A stretch of DNA of 32,482 nt from an uncultured Clostridia bacterium. GTDB taxonomy: Bacteria; Bacillota; Clostridia; TANB77; CAG-508. The translations under genes and the position numbers were made by a program. The stretch is taken from NCBI GenBank assembly GCA_944393505.1, contig CALYAK010000016.1:1-32482 (forward strand), given 5' to 3'. Within the stretch, counting starts at the first letter, position 1, and every line of letters begins with the position of its first letter. The notes under the pieces were generated by a model, which ran no database searches, was not told the DNA's origin, and was given only the letters and a program-made list of their open reading frames with translations. Of this stretch, positions 1 to 8,418 are shown one piece after another.

Positions 1-90
1 AACGAATTCATTATCGAATGTTACAGAAGCAACAGCTTTCATTCTGTTCTCTGAATTTACTTTTCTTAAACGTACATCTGTTATTTGCAT
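1..90 (-). CDS. spoVG: SpoVG, septation/RNA-binding regulator (5' part only)
   Basis: Only the first 30 codons lie in the window; the gene runs off the left edge. The N-terminus [20 protein letters not shown], followed by [10 protein letters not shown], matches the highly conserved SpoVG start ([21 protein letters not shown]). SpoVG is a small (about 90-100 residue) site-specific nucleic-acid-binding protein tied to sporulation septation and to cell-wall and capsule control in Firmicutes. The ATG is preceded by a purine-rich GGAAGGCGGTG ribosome site about 9 bases upstream. It is divergent from murC, across a 255-base AT-rich spacer. The identification is by recognition of the conserved N-terminus; nothing can be said about the C-terminus. 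Confidence 0.9.
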   Translation of the reverse strand, partial: MQITDVRLRKVNSENRMKAVASVTFDNEFV

Positions 91-269
91 TTTTTGCGCA
101 CCGCCTTCCAAAGTTTTAAATATTGTACATGTTTTCTTATGTACTACCTTATTATTCGCCAAAAAAAATTTTTTTCCTTCTTTTTTCCGATTTATTTTTT
201 GACTTTTTTAAAAATACAAGCACATCCGCTTCTTTTTCTTCATAATATAGGAAAAGTTCCACAAAGATA

Positions 270-298
270 TTGAAAAAAAATGGGTATAAGTATATAAT
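270..298 (+). promoter_or_regulatory. Sigma-A-type promoter of murC
   Basis: TTGAAA (270-275), a 17-base spacer and a perfect TATAAT (293-298). Transcription would begin near 305, giving a leader of about 40 bases before the TTG start at 346. This argues against translation from GTG 304. The remaining spacer (91-269) is AT-rich with A/T runs; I see no gene or RNA structure in it. Confidence 0.75.
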
Positions 299-345
299 TT
301 GATGTGCAAAATAACTTTAAGCAAAGAAAAAGGAGCGTGTTTGTT

Positions 346-1725
346 TTGACAAATCTAGATGAGCTAAGGCAATATAACAGAATTCATATGATCGGTATCG
401 GCGGAGTTAGCATGAGCGGTATTGCTGAAATCCTAAAGAATTGGGGTTTTACGGTAACTGGTTCTGATCGCACCGATTCCCCTACCATACATAAATTAAT
501 CGAAACCGGTATTCCAGTAAAAATCGGACATGATCTAGAAAATGTAAAATTAGCAGATGCCGTTGTTTATACAGCTGCTATCCAAAAAGATGATCCAGAA
601 CTTCTTTTAGCAAAAGAATTAAATATTCCAGTTATTGAACGTTCTACCTTTTTAGGCAAAATTACAAAAGCCTTTAAGGATACTATTTGTATTTCTGGAA
701 CACATGGAAAAACAACAACCACTTCTATGATTTCTCTTTGTTTTGTAGAAGCTTTTAAAGATCCATCGATTCAAGTAGGTGCTTATCTAAAACCGATCAA
801 TGGTAATTATCGTGTTGGAAATAGTGACTATTTTATTATCGAAGCTTGCGAATATGTAGAAAGTTTTCTAAAATTCTACCCTCGTACCGAAGTAATCTTA
901 AATATTGATAATGATCATTTAGATTATTTTAAGAATATTGAAAATATCAAAAAATCCTTTTCGAAATATATTAAGTTATTACCTACTGATGGTTTACTTG
1001 TTATTAACCATGATGACGAAAATTGTAACGAAGTTTTACCAAATGCCAAATGTCAAGTTGTCACTTACGGAATTCATCATCAAGATTCGGATTACTATGC
1101 AACCAATATTCAATTTGATGAAAATGGTTTTCCTTCTTTTGATGTCTACTATCATAACCGCTTCTTAGAGAATATTTCCCTATCCATTGTTGGTTCTCAT
1201 AATGTTCTAAATGCACTTGCTTGTGTCGCTGTTTGTATGAGCTATGGTATTTCACCAAAACAAATCAAAGAAACTTTGCATAAATATACCGGTGCTGATC
1301 GCCGTTTTGAATACAAAGGCACTTTCAATCAAGTCAATGTTTATGATGATTATGGGCATCATCCAACCGAAGTTTTCGCTACTTCAGAAGCTTTAAAGAA
1401 AAAACAATATCATGAATCCTGGGTTGTTTTCCAACCTCATACGTATAGTCGTACCAAAAATCATTTGATGGATTTTGCACGTGCCTTGTGTAACTTTGAC
1501 CATGTCATTGTCACCGATATTTACGCAGCACGCGAAACCAATAACTACAATGTGACAGCTAAAACATTAGTAGAGGCTGTTCAATCTCTTGGAAAAGAAG
1601 CAACCTATATTTCAGATTTTCAAGATATTGTTGATTATTTAAAAAAGAACACACAGGCAAATGATATTGTTCTTACCCTTGGTGCAGGAACGGTTACTGA
1701 AATTGGTCCAATGCTTGTTCATTAA
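346..1725 (+). CDS. murC: UDP-N-acetylmuramate--L-alanine ligase MurC
   Basis: Cytoplasmic peptidoglycan-precursor enzyme that joins L-alanine to UDP-MurNAc with ATP. From the TTG start it is 459 residues, the usual MurC length. Visible motifs are the N-terminal dinucleotide-fold loop IHMIGIGGVSMSGIA that binds the UDP substrate, the Mur-ligase ATP loop GTHGKTTTT (about 118-126), the central EACEY and NIDNDHLDYF motifs, and the C-terminal DDYGHHPTE and PHTYSRT motifs. The start is chosen as TTG 346 because AGGAG (331-335) lies 10 bases upstream and the promoter would start transcription after the GTG at 304. Monocistronic, with its own promoter and a hairpin terminator directly after the stop. 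No in-frame CGG codon. Confidence 0.97.
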   Translation: MTNLDELRQYNRIHMIGIGGVSMSGIAEILKNWGFTVTGSDRTDSPTIHKLIETGIPVKIGHDLENVKLADAVVYTAAIQKDDPELLLAKELNIPVIERSTFLGKITKAFKDTICISGTHGKTTTTSMISLCFVEAFKDPSIQVGAYLKPINGNYRVGNSDYFIIEACEYVESFLKFYPRTEVILNIDNDHLDYFKNIENIKKSFSKYIKLLPTDGLLVINHDDENCNEVLPNAKCQVVTYGIHHQDSDYYATNIQFDENGFPSFDVYYHNRFLENISLSIVGSHNVLNALACVAVCMSYGISPKQIKETLHKYTGADRRFEYKGTFNQVNVYDDYGHHPTEVFATSEALKKKQYHESWVVFQPHTYSRTKNHLMDFARALCNFDHVIVTDIYAARETNNYNVTAKTLVEAVQSLGKEATYISDFQDIVDYLKKNTQANDIVLTLGAGTVTEIGPMLVH

Positions 1726-1742
1726 GAAATCAACTGAAAATG

Positions 1743-1777
1743 AAAAAAAGATTGAGATTTTCTTTCTCAATCTTTTT
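1743..1777. terminator. Bidirectional terminator between convergent genes
   Basis: Inverted repeat AAAAAGATTGAGA / TCTCAATCTTTTT with a 6-base loop and U-runs in both directions. It serves murC (plus) and the minus-strand membrane gene, whose last codons lie inside the stem. Confidence 0.8.
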
Positions 1778-2417
1778 TGTTTTCTGTTTCATTTTGTTCT
1801 TTTTCCATATTTTGTACAAATTCTTCTGGGCTAACAACTGCATGTAAAACTTTTCTTTCTGCTTGGTCTGCAATTCTTTTCCTTACCATCATTAAGATTC
1901 CTAAATGAATGATCAACATTCCTACCTCAACCCCATAAAAAGCACCTCGTAATTGATCTTTTGCATCCTCTACTTCTTTTTGGTAAGCTTCTTGAAATTC
2001 TTCTAACGCACTTTCCGATTCATATTCACTAATCATGCTTTCATAGTATCGAACTTCTTCCGGTTTATTATTTAATTCTTTAATTTGTTCACTTAGTTCA
2101 ACAAATCCAACGATAAAACTAATGGAAAAAACAAGTAATACAAAAATTGTAACATTCTTCGTTACACGCGGAATATCTCTTTGTTCAATTGTTTTTTTCT
2201 TAAAAGCGAGTACAATTGTGATACGCCAAATGACATAAAGTAAAATTCCTTTTCCTACTAAATTAATTAAAATTTTTAAAATGACTGATGGAATCATATT
2301 AACCATAAGTCCTAATGTAACTTGATAAATAACGGAAAATAAAATACCAAATAAAATATAGCCTAAAATCAGCTGTATTGTCATACTGCGTGAATCAATC
2401 ATCTCTTTTTCACTCAT
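1767..2417 (-). CDS. Membrane protein of unknown function
   Basis: 216 residues; I do not recognise a family. Visible features are an N-terminal membrane segment near residues 12-32, a second around 40-68, a third near 90-112, then an acidic, helical extracytoplasmic or loop stretch of roughly 45 residues rich in Glu (EEVRYYESMISEYESESALE), a fourth membrane segment near 160-175 and a charged C-terminal tail. The ATG follows AAAGGGGG at good spacing. It has its own promoter (TTGCAA, 17, TAGAAT) and shares a terminator with murC, so it is probably a single-gene unit. No signal cleavage site or catalytic motif is evident. Confidence 0.75.
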   Translation of the reverse strand: MSEKEMIDSRSMTIQLILGYILFGILFSVIYQVTLGLMVNMIPSVILKILINLVGKGILLYVIWRITIVLAFKKKTIEQRDIPRVTKNVTIFVLLVFSISFIVGFVELSEQIKELNNKPEEVRYYESMISEYESESALEEFQEAYQKEVEDAKDQLRGAFYGVEVGMLIIHLGILMMVRKRIADQAERKVLHAVVSPEEFVQNMEKEQNETENKKD

Positions 2418-2449
2418 TTTTATCCCCCTTTTTCTTTTGTTCTAACAAA

Positions 2450-2478
2450 ATTCTACAAGATCTATTTCTTTTTTGCAA
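2450..2478 (-). promoter_or_regulatory. Promoter of the 1767-2417 membrane gene
   Basis: On the minus strand: TTGCAA (2478-2473), 17-base spacer, TAGAAT (2455-2450). The ATG lies 33 bases beyond the -10. Confidence 0.6.
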
Positions 2479-2486
2479 CTCTTTTC

Positions 2487-2524
2487 CTAAAAAAAATTGC
2501 CAGATGATTCTGACAATTTTTTTA
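2487..2524 (-). terminator. Terminator of the transglutaminase-like gene
   Basis: Minus-strand hairpin ATTGTCAGA / TCTGGCAAT with one G-U pair and a short loop, flanked by A- and U-runs. It starts at the stop codon of the upstream gene. Confidence 0.7.
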
Positions 2525-3619
2525 TCCTTCATAATTTTCTTTGGCAAGTTCTGGGTATAAAAATTCCATACTATTATCCGATAAAATTCCATTTTGTGTA
2601 TGCGTTTGGAAAAACTCATCTGATCCTTTTAAGAAATATTGATATTTTCTTTCTTCATCTAATAAGCCATTTCCTACGATAACTGGATCATCCCAAGTTA
2701 CATCAACTGCATACCAAATTCCATCAATATAGACATAATTCCAAGCATGGGATTCTGTTTCACCGTTTGAATTCGTACCAGTTCCTGCAATTAAGATACA
2801 AGGGATCTCCATTTTATCCATTAGCAATTTAAATGCTCTAGCATACCCTTCACAAACCGCTTGCTTTTCTACAAAAGCTCCATAAATATCATATGCATTT
2901 GGATTCATCTCTCCATTTTGTGCATAAGAAAGATTATCCACTAGCCAATCATGAACTTGTTTTATCTTTTCTGCAGTAGTTCCATTGCTAAAAGCTACAA
3001 GTTCGTTAACTTGCATTTCAATTTGTTGTTCTGCTTTTTCTATATCTTCTTTGGTTTCATAACCAGAAGCAAGATAATTTTCTCCCTCTTGTGCACCTAA
3101 CGAAACTTCATAAGTAGAAATACCACCTTGAATGGTTGTTTTGGTAAATAGAAAAATCTTGCTAACATCTAAATAAAAAACTTCCATATGATCAAAACGA
3201 TAAGCATTCCAAGCAGATTGAAAAGATTGGTTTAAGCTTTCTGCTCCACCTTCTTCTTGTAACAAATCATTAAATTGGTATCCAAATTCAATTCGATAAT
3301 CACCACTTTTCATGTCCTCTTGATGATTTTCTAAAGCGGTATACATGATTTTCGCATTATCATCTAATTGCACGTAAAATAAATTATGAGCCGTTATAAT
3401 GGAAGCATCTTTAATTTCCACTTGTTGATTTTGCATTGCCATTTGGTTTTCTGTTCCACTATTCGCATAATTTTGAATAACTTGACTTGGTTCTTTTGCA
3501 TAAACTTCTTGATTTTTTTGATCAGTCAAAACCAAGTAACCAAACAAGACAATCGTAACGGTGATTAGAATTAAAATTAAAATCATTAAAACTTTTGCAA
3601 ATCCATTTACTTTTCTCAT
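2522..3619 (-). CDS. Membrane-anchored transglutaminase-like (papain-fold) protein
   Basis: 365 residues from the ATG at 3619, which follows AGGAAAAGAAGAG; an upstream extension is open but would start before the -10 box. Residues about 8-30 form a hydrophobic signal-anchor, so the body is probably outside the cell. The C-terminal third has the transglutaminase-like core: Cys256 in AVCEGYARAF, His291 in ETESHAWNYV, and Asp306 in WYAVDVTWDDP, the complete Cys-His-Asp triad. The family cleaves or cross-links peptide or isopeptide bonds; the substrate here is unknown. The region between anchor and core (about 40-220) has no recognised fold. Divergent from ddh, with its own promoter and terminator. 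Confidence 0.85.
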   Translation of the reverse strand: MRKVNGFAKVLMILILILITVTIVLFGYLVLTDQKNQEVYAKEPSQVIQNYANSGTENQMAMQNQQVEIKDASIITAHNLFYVQLDDNAKIMYTALENHQEDMKSGDYRIEFGYQFNDLLQEEGGAESLNQSFQSAWNAYRFDHMEVFYLDVSKIFLFTKTTIQGGISTYEVSLGAQEGENYLASGYETKEDIEKAEQQIEMQVNELVAFSNGTTAEKIKQVHDWLVDNLSYAQNGEMNPNAYDIYGAFVEKQAVCEGYARAFKLLMDKMEIPCILIAGTGTNSNGETESHAWNYVYIDGIWYAVDVTWDDPVIVGNGLLDEERKYQYFLKGSDEFFQTHTQNGILSDNSMEFLYPELAKENYEG

Positions 3620-3641
3620 TCTCTTCTTTTCCTTTCGCTCT

Positions 3642-3670
3642 ATTATATCATGATTTTTCTTCCTTGTAAA
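3642..3670 (-). promoter_or_regulatory. Promoter of the transglutaminase-like gene
   Basis: Minus strand TTTACA (3670-3665), 17-base spacer, perfect TATAAT (3647-3642), 22 bases before the ATG. It is back to back with the ddh promoter. Confidence 0.75.
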
Positions 3671-3696
3671 ACCCATTTCCGTTACTCGATTTTCTA

Positions 3697-3725
3697 TTGA
3701 CACTTCTTCTTTTGATTTATATAAT
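3697..3725 (+). promoter_or_regulatory. Consensus promoter of ddh
   Basis: TTGACA (3697-3702), 17-base spacer, TATAAT (3720-3725): a perfect sigma-A consensus, followed by AAGGAGG before the ATG at 3764. Confidence 0.85.
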
Positions 3726-3763
3726 GATAGAATCATAATATCGTTCATGTAAGGAGGAAATCT

Positions 3764-4744
3764 ATGAGTAAAATAAAAATTGCAATTTGCGGATATGGTA
3801 ATCTTGGAAAAGGAGTTGAAAAAGAAATCCATAAGTCCCCGGACTTAGAACTTGTGGGGATTTTTACGCGTCGTAATCCACAAACTTTAAAAACGCTTTC
3901 TTCTGTTCCAATTCTTTCGATCAAAGATTTTGAAAACTGGAAAGACAAAATTGATGTAGTGATTATGTGTGGAGGTTCTGCAACTGATCTACCAGAACAA
4001 GTACCAAATGTTGCAAAACTTTTTAATACCGTTGATAGTTTTGATACGCATGCCAAAATACCAGAATATTTTGATACCGTGAACAACAGTGCTATCCAAG
4101 CACAAAAAACAGCTGTTATATCCGGTGGTTGGGATCCAGGAATGTTCTCGGTTATGAGAACCTATGCAGATGCTATCTTACCAGGTGGCAATACCTATAC
4201 TTTCTGGGGAAAAGGAGTTAGTCAAGGACATTCCGATGCCATTCGTCGTATCCCTGGAGTAAAAAATGCCATTCAATATACGATTCCAATTGAAGAAGCA
4301 ATGGATCAAGTTCGAAAAGGCAAAAATCCAAACCTAACAACTGCTCAAAAACATCTAAGAGAATGTTTCGTTGTTTTAGAAGATGGAGCTAATTCGCAAA
4401 GTATTGAAGAACAAATTCAAACAATGCCAAATTATTTTGCAGATTATCATACAGAAGTACATTTTATTTCAGAAGAAGAACTTCTTCAAAATCATTCGAA
4501 AATGTCTCATGGTGGATTTGTGATCCATAGTGCAGAAACAGGTAATCAAAATAACCAAATTATTGAGTATTCTTTAAAATTAGACTCGAATCCAGAATTT
4601 ACTGCATCTGTATTAATCGCTTTAGCAAGAGCAACTGATCGAATGAATCATTCTGGACAATATGGAGCAAAAACAATTCTAGATATCCCACCTGCTTTTC
4701 TATCTCCTCGCTCACCAGAAGAATTACGAAAAGAATTTTTATAA
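3764..4744 (+). CDS. ddh: meso-Diaminopimelate D-dehydrogenase
   Basis: 326 residues, the standard length for this enzyme. It reductively aminates L-tetrahydrodipicolinate to meso-diaminopimelate with NADPH and ammonia, a one-step route to the peptidoglycan cross-linking residue and lysine. Visible signs are the N-terminal Rossmann loop IAICGYGNLGKGV, the segment VIMCGGSATDLPEQ, VDSFDTHAKIPEY, the GGWDPGMFSV motif, TFWGKGVSQGHSDAIRR, and the C-terminal LARATDRMNHSGQYGAKT, all characteristic of bacterial Ddh. An ideal AAGGAGG ribosome site and consensus promoter suggest strong, constitutive expression. It is a single gene ended by a hairpin shared with spoIVB. Together with murC it places peptidoglycan precursor synthesis at this end. 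Confidence 0.95.
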   Translation: MSKIKIAICGYGNLGKGVEKEIHKSPDLELVGIFTRRNPQTLKTLSSVPILSIKDFENWKDKIDVVIMCGGSATDLPEQVPNVAKLFNTVDSFDTHAKIPEYFDTVNNSAIQAQKTAVISGGWDPGMFSVMRTYADAILPGGNTYTFWGKGVSQGHSDAIRRIPGVKNAIQYTIPIEEAMDQVRKGKNPNLTTAQKHLRECFVVLEDGANSQSIEEQIQTMPNYFADYHTEVHFISEEELLQNHSKMSHGGFVIHSAETGNQNNQIIEYSLKLDSNPEFTASVLIALARATDRMNHSGQYGAKTILDIPPAFLSPRSPEELRKEFL

Positions 4745-4751
4745 ACCCACA

Positions 4752-4785
4752 AAAAAGAAACAGAAATTTAATTTTCTGTTTCTTT
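4752..4785. terminator. Bidirectional terminator between ddh and the spoIVB-like gene
   Basis: Inverted repeat AAAGAAACAGAAA / TTTTCTGTTTCTTT with flanking A and T runs, lying between and within the ends of two convergent genes. Confidence 0.75.
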
Positions 4786-6012
4786 CATCTTCTTAATCAT
4801 CAGATCTGCAAAAACACCATAACCACTCGTTGGATCATTCACTAACACATTGGTTACTACTCCAATTAGCTTTCCATTTTGTAAGATTGGGCTACCACTC
4901 ATTCCTTGTACGATCCCACCTGTTTTTTGCAATAATTCTTCATCCGTTACTTTGATTAAAAAACTTTTATTATCTTCATTATTATTTCGATAAATCTTTT
5001 TGATTTCAATTTCATATCGTTTATTTCCACCATCTTCTAATTGAGATAATATTTCTGCTTTTCCTTCTTGAATTTCACTCCTCAATGCCACTTGTACTTT
5101 ATCCTCATCTTTTAATCCAAAGGCACTTTTATTCGTAATCTTTCCAACAACTCCAAATTCCGTATTTTTTGTTACGGTTCCGATATCAGTTCCAGAATCG
5201 ATGGTTCCCTTTACCTCTCCTGGATCACCATTTTTGCCTTTTTTTATTGATAAAATTTTCGTTGTAATGATGTTTCCTTTCGCAATCTGAATCAAATCTT
5301 GTGTATCAATATCCATGATTCCATGTCCTAATGCAATACAATCTCCTGTTGCTGGATCATAAAAGGAAAGCGTTCCAATTCCTGCTGCAGCATCTCTTAC
5401 CCATAATCCGATTTTGTACAAATTATCTTCCGTCTTAATCGGCGTTAGTGTCGTTTCTTTTTCAATATCTTCTCTTTGATAGGTGACTACCAATTTTTCT
5501 CCATTTGAATTTTCTACCTTTTGAATTAAGTCTTGTGTGGATTGAATCGCTTGATGATTAATTTCTACAATACGATCTCCTTCTTGAATATCTGATTCTT
5601 CGTAAGACGTCTTTCCTTCTACTTCCGATTTTCCTACTACTAAAACGCCTTCTGTATAAAGTTTCATTCCAATTGCTCTTCCGATTGGAACCACCTCAAT
5701 TGGTTCCATTACATTAACCGAGATTTCTTTTACCTTTATTTTATCAAATAACGTTACGGCTAAATTGTAACTGCCTGATTCCTGTGCAACTGCTGTTGAA
5801 ATTGGTGTTCCTATTTCCGATGAAACGGATAATGTCTCGCCAGAAAACTCTTGTTGATCTCCGGTAATAGAAATACCCAATAGTGTTTTTATATTCAAAG
5901 TTTCTCCTTGAATCATTATGACACGATTGGGTATATTAATAAGAGCACATAAATAGGCATAAGAAATTGCTAATAGAATGAAAAAAAATATTTTTTTCAA
6001 TCGCTGTTTCAT
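4768..6012 (-). CDS. spoIVB: SpoIVB-type PDZ serine peptidase (S55)
   Basis: 414 residues. In sporulating Firmicutes SpoIVB is secreted from the forespore and cleaves SpoIVFA to switch on sigma-K in the mother cell. The protein has an N-terminal membrane anchor (about 8-26), a PDZ domain (about 105-190, with GDRIVEINHQAIQS), and an S55 peptidase domain with LGHGIMDIDT (His230), KVTDEELL (Asp357) and QGMSGSPILQNGKLIGVV (Ser372 or Ser374), matching the His-Asp-Ser arrangement. SD AGAGGG precedes the ATG. It is the last gene after the pilus locus, 66 bases beyond a large pilus-associated protein; a poor TTGAAA/TATAAA pair with 19-base spacing lies just upstream. No sigma-G box was recognised. 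Confidence 0.9.
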   Translation of the reverse strand: MKQRLKKIFFFILLAISYAYLCALINIPNRVIMIQGETLNIKTLLGISITGDQQEFSGETLSVSSEIGTPISTAVAQESGSYNLAVTLFDKIKVKEISVNVMEPIEVVPIGRAIGMKLYTEGVLVVGKSEVEGKTSYEESDIQEGDRIVEINHQAIQSTQDLIQKVENSNGEKLVVTYQREDIEKETTLTPIKTEDNLYKIGLWVRDAAAGIGTLSFYDPATGDCIALGHGIMDIDTQDLIQIAKGNIITTKILSIKKGKNGDPGEVKGTIDSGTDIGTVTKNTEFGVVGKITNKSAFGLKDEDKVQVALRSEIQEGKAEILSQLEDGGNKRYEIEIKKIYRNNNEDNKSFLIKVTDEELLQKTGGIVQGMSGSPILQNGKLIGVVTNVLVNDPTSGYGVFADLMIKKMKETEN

Positions 6013-6078
6013 TAATGATTACCCTCTTTCTGTTTATAGGATAACCATAAATTTCGTTTTCAAACAAAGATCACGTGA

Positions 6079-7740
6079 TTAATTTGTTCCAAAATATCCA
6101 TTTGTTTTATATAACGTGTAACGTTCTCTTGCTAGTGCAGTTAAATAAGCTTTTCGAACTGCATTCACACAATTTTGATCTAAACGATGACCATCCGGTG
6201 GCGTTAAGGTTCCAGCAATCAAGTCATCAAGATCATATAAGTACCTAGCATTTACTACACACTCATAACATCCATAGGTATTATCTTGCAAATAGAAATG
6301 ATGAATATCATCTTCCGATACGGTTAAATTTTGCATAACAAAACTAATATTAGAATAGCCTTGCAAATGATCATAACTACCGGCCTCTAATGTACCTTCT
6401 AATAGTGCTTGACATCCTGGTTGATGATAATTTCCATTTCCATCAATAATATAGATTGCATCTTCACTGACAAATTCTTTATTTTTATCATTGGTAATTA
6501 CTACATAATCATTATAATATTTGGCACCAATTGGAAGCCCTTGTAAAAAGCTTACAAAACAAATATTATGTAAAATTTTATCCCAGTCTGTTTCGGTAAA
6601 CACAGGAAGTCCAAACTCATAATTCACATTACTGTAATCATTGTAGTTAGCAATAGCTGCTAATAGATTGGTTTGAATCGAATTACGAATAACAGCTAAA
6701 CGATGCTCATTAAAACTCGATCCTTCTTTCATTGGATCATTTTGATCTCCCACACGGAAAATTTTAACTCCATCTCCTAATGTTGTTTCTAATTCCAAAA
6801 CCGATCCATCTGCATTGCGCGCATGTTTCTCTTCAATATCTCCTAAGTTATCTTTTACCCAATTGGTAAATTCTACTGCTTCATCATAATATTGTCTTGC
6901 ACTTTCACTTACTAATTGATTGTTACGTAGTCGAGAATTTGCATAATCGATGGTTTCTTGATCTGAAATATAGTTTTTCTTGTTTTCACGATACCAGAAG
7001 AAACGACTTGTTCCAGCTGGCCCGGATTCATCTGGATCATAATAAACTTTATCATTATCATAAACGACATACGTATATGCTTTTTTTAATAAATTAACTC
7101 CGTCATCTGTTGTTAGGATTGTTTCAGATAAAATCTCCTCATCCATTCCTACTTGTGAAAAAATATCGGTATTCAAGTTAATTAAATAACCTGTTTTAGT
7201 TACAAAATCTCCTTTTACCTTTCCGTATACCGTTATTGCATTATCCAAGGTATAGTTAACAACAAAATCCGAATCTAATGTTACATAGCGACACGAATAA
7301 TAGATATATGGTTTTAATCCATATTGACTTACTTCATCTGTTGTATTATTTTCATCATTTTTTATGACTGTTACTTCATTGTTATATTTGCTGTAAATAT
7401 AGTAACCATCATACAATGAACACAAGATTACTGGTGTATATTCCTGCAAAGTTGCTCTTGTCATTCCATGGGTTGCCATACTCGTTGCCATCGAATTATA
7501 AAAGGTATTAATACTTGCTTGCAAATCACGAATTTTTGAATCACTAATAGCGGAAAATCGGTTATTAACCGTATTAATCTGAAATGATTTCATCATATCA
7601 TAAGTAGCTGCTGTTAAGCTATTCGTATAACTGGTTTGCAATCGAATTGTATTAATTTGAGCCGATGTATATTCCGATAAGACAATGGAAATTGGTAAGA
7701 TAATTACGACAAATATAATCGCTAAATGCTGAATTTTCAT
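6079..7740 (-). CDS. Large pilus-locus surface protein, TadE/TadG-like N-terminus, putative metal-binding motif
   Basis: 553 residues. Starts with a single membrane segment (about 5-24) followed by a heptad-like helix (TSAQINTIRLQTSYTNSLTA), the layout of TadE/TadG minor pilins; the rest should be outside the cell. Residues 92-180 are aromatic-rich (DGYYIYSKY, YIYYSCRYV). Near the C-terminus DGNGNYHQPGCQALL (His439, Cys443) and YGCYECV (Cys491, Cys494) make a His-Cys-Cys-Cys set that could bind metal or form disulfides. Probably a tip or anchor subunit by size and position at the end of the pilin array, but no family was recognised. It is separated from the preceding pilin gene by a strong hairpin terminator at 7766-7792, so it may be expressed at a different level. 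Confidence 0.7.
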   Translation of the reverse strand: MKIQHLAIIFVVIILPISIVLSEYTSAQINTIRLQTSYTNSLTAATYDMMKSFQINTVNNRFSAISDSKIRDLQASINTFYNSMATSMATHGMTRATLQEYTPVILCSLYDGYYIYSKYNNEVTVIKNDENNTTDEVSQYGLKPYIYYSCRYVTLDSDFVVNYTLDNAITVYGKVKGDFVTKTGYLINLNTDIFSQVGMDEEILSETILTTDDGVNLLKKAYTYVVYDNDKVYYDPDESGPAGTSRFFWYRENKKNYISDQETIDYANSRLRNNQLVSESARQYYDEAVEFTNWVKDNLGDIEEKHARNADGSVLELETTLGDGVKIFRVGDQNDPMKEGSSFNEHRLAVIRNSIQTNLLAAIANYNDYSNVNYEFGLPVFTETDWDKILHNICFVSFLQGLPIGAKYYNDYVVITNDKNKEFVSEDAIYIIDGNGNYHQPGCQALLEGTLEAGSYDHLQGYSNISFVMQNLTVSEDDIHHFYLQDNTYGCYECVVNARYLYDLDDLIAGTLTPPDGHRLDQNCVNAVRKAYLTALARERYTLYKTNGYFGTN

Positions 7741-7765
7741 TCCTGATTACCTTTCTATTTGTTTG

Positions 7766-7792
7766 AAAAAAGCAGATAATGAAATTATCTGC
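7766..7792 (-). terminator. Intrinsic terminator at the end of the pilin array
   Basis: Minus strand: perfect 9-bp stem GCAGATAAT / ATTATCTGC with a 3-base loop followed by six U. It lies between 7837 and 7740, inside an otherwise continuous same-strand gene run, so it probably lowers transcription into the 553-residue protein. Confidence 0.8.
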
Positions 7793-7836
7793 CCCTCCTT
7801 TTCTACTTTTTAATTGAAACAGATTTTTCCTGTCTC

Positions 7837-8361
7837 TTATTTTGCACCATTTACTGTTACGATACCACCATGTTGTGCTGCAATTTGATAAGTATCATTT
7901 CCTGTTACTTGATAGAAGAAATTACGAAGCAACTGAGAAATGGTTGTGTTGGTGTTCTTTACCGTAACTGAGATTAAATCTCCTTCTTTTAGCGAGATTC
8001 TTTGGTTATTTAACAATTGTTCTTCAATTTGACTGGTATATAAGTTATAATATACATTTTCTCCAATCTTGGTTGTTTCAGCGGATGCTACCTTAACTGA
8101 TAGGTTATCATCTAGTTTTTGAATTTGAATTTCGACGTCAAAAGAATTTCCTGTTGCATTAATGGTTGAAAGAAAACTTTCGTAGTCTTCATACGTTAAC
8201 TTTCCGGTTGTACGAACATTATCAACAAATTCATTCGTTGCAGTCTGTACAGTTAATTGAGAAATGTCATCCGATCTTTCTGATACAGCCATTAGAGGAA
8301 AAACAAACATTAAAATTGCTGCTAAACCAATTGCTATAATTGTTGTTAAACTATCTCCCAT
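7837..8361 (-). CDS. Pilin-like protein, pilus locus
   Basis: 174 residues. A short polar N-terminus (MGDSLTTI) leads straight into a hydrophobic helix (about 8-27, IAIGLAAILMFVFPLMAV), then an amphipathic helix and a small extracellular domain with EIQIQKLDDNLSVKV and KEGDLISVTVKN beta-strand patterns. The protein does not start MENA like its neighbours, but its size, topology and position make it a pilin-type subunit. It contains the segment NEFVDNVRTTGKLTYEDYESF, reminiscent of secreted Firmicute proteins of this topology. SD AAAGGGAAG precedes the ATG. Last gene before the internal terminator. No cysteine residues. Confidence 0.7.
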   Translation of the reverse strand: MGDSLTTIIAIGLAAILMFVFPLMAVSERSDDISQLTVQTATNEFVDNVRTTGKLTYEDYESFLSTINATGNSFDVEIQIQKLDDNLSVKVASAETTKIGENVYYNLYTSQIEEQLLNNQRISLKEGDLISVTVKNTNTTISQLLRNFFYQVTGNDTYQIAAQHGGIVTVNGAK

Positions 8362-8418
8362 AATTTTTCTTCCCTTTCTTTTTCTCTTTTTATTTTTTCA
8401 TCTTTTGATCAATCGATT

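Noticed and set aside
85..273. Open frame on the plus strand at the left edge
   Set aside because: Overlaps the spoVG start in antisense and is a low-complexity Phe/Leu/Lys frame of AT-rich spacer DNA.
304..345. GTG 304 as the murC start
   Set aside because: It lies at or before the expected transcription start of the TATAAT promoter and has no ribosome site, whereas TTG 346 has AGGAG 10 bases upstream.
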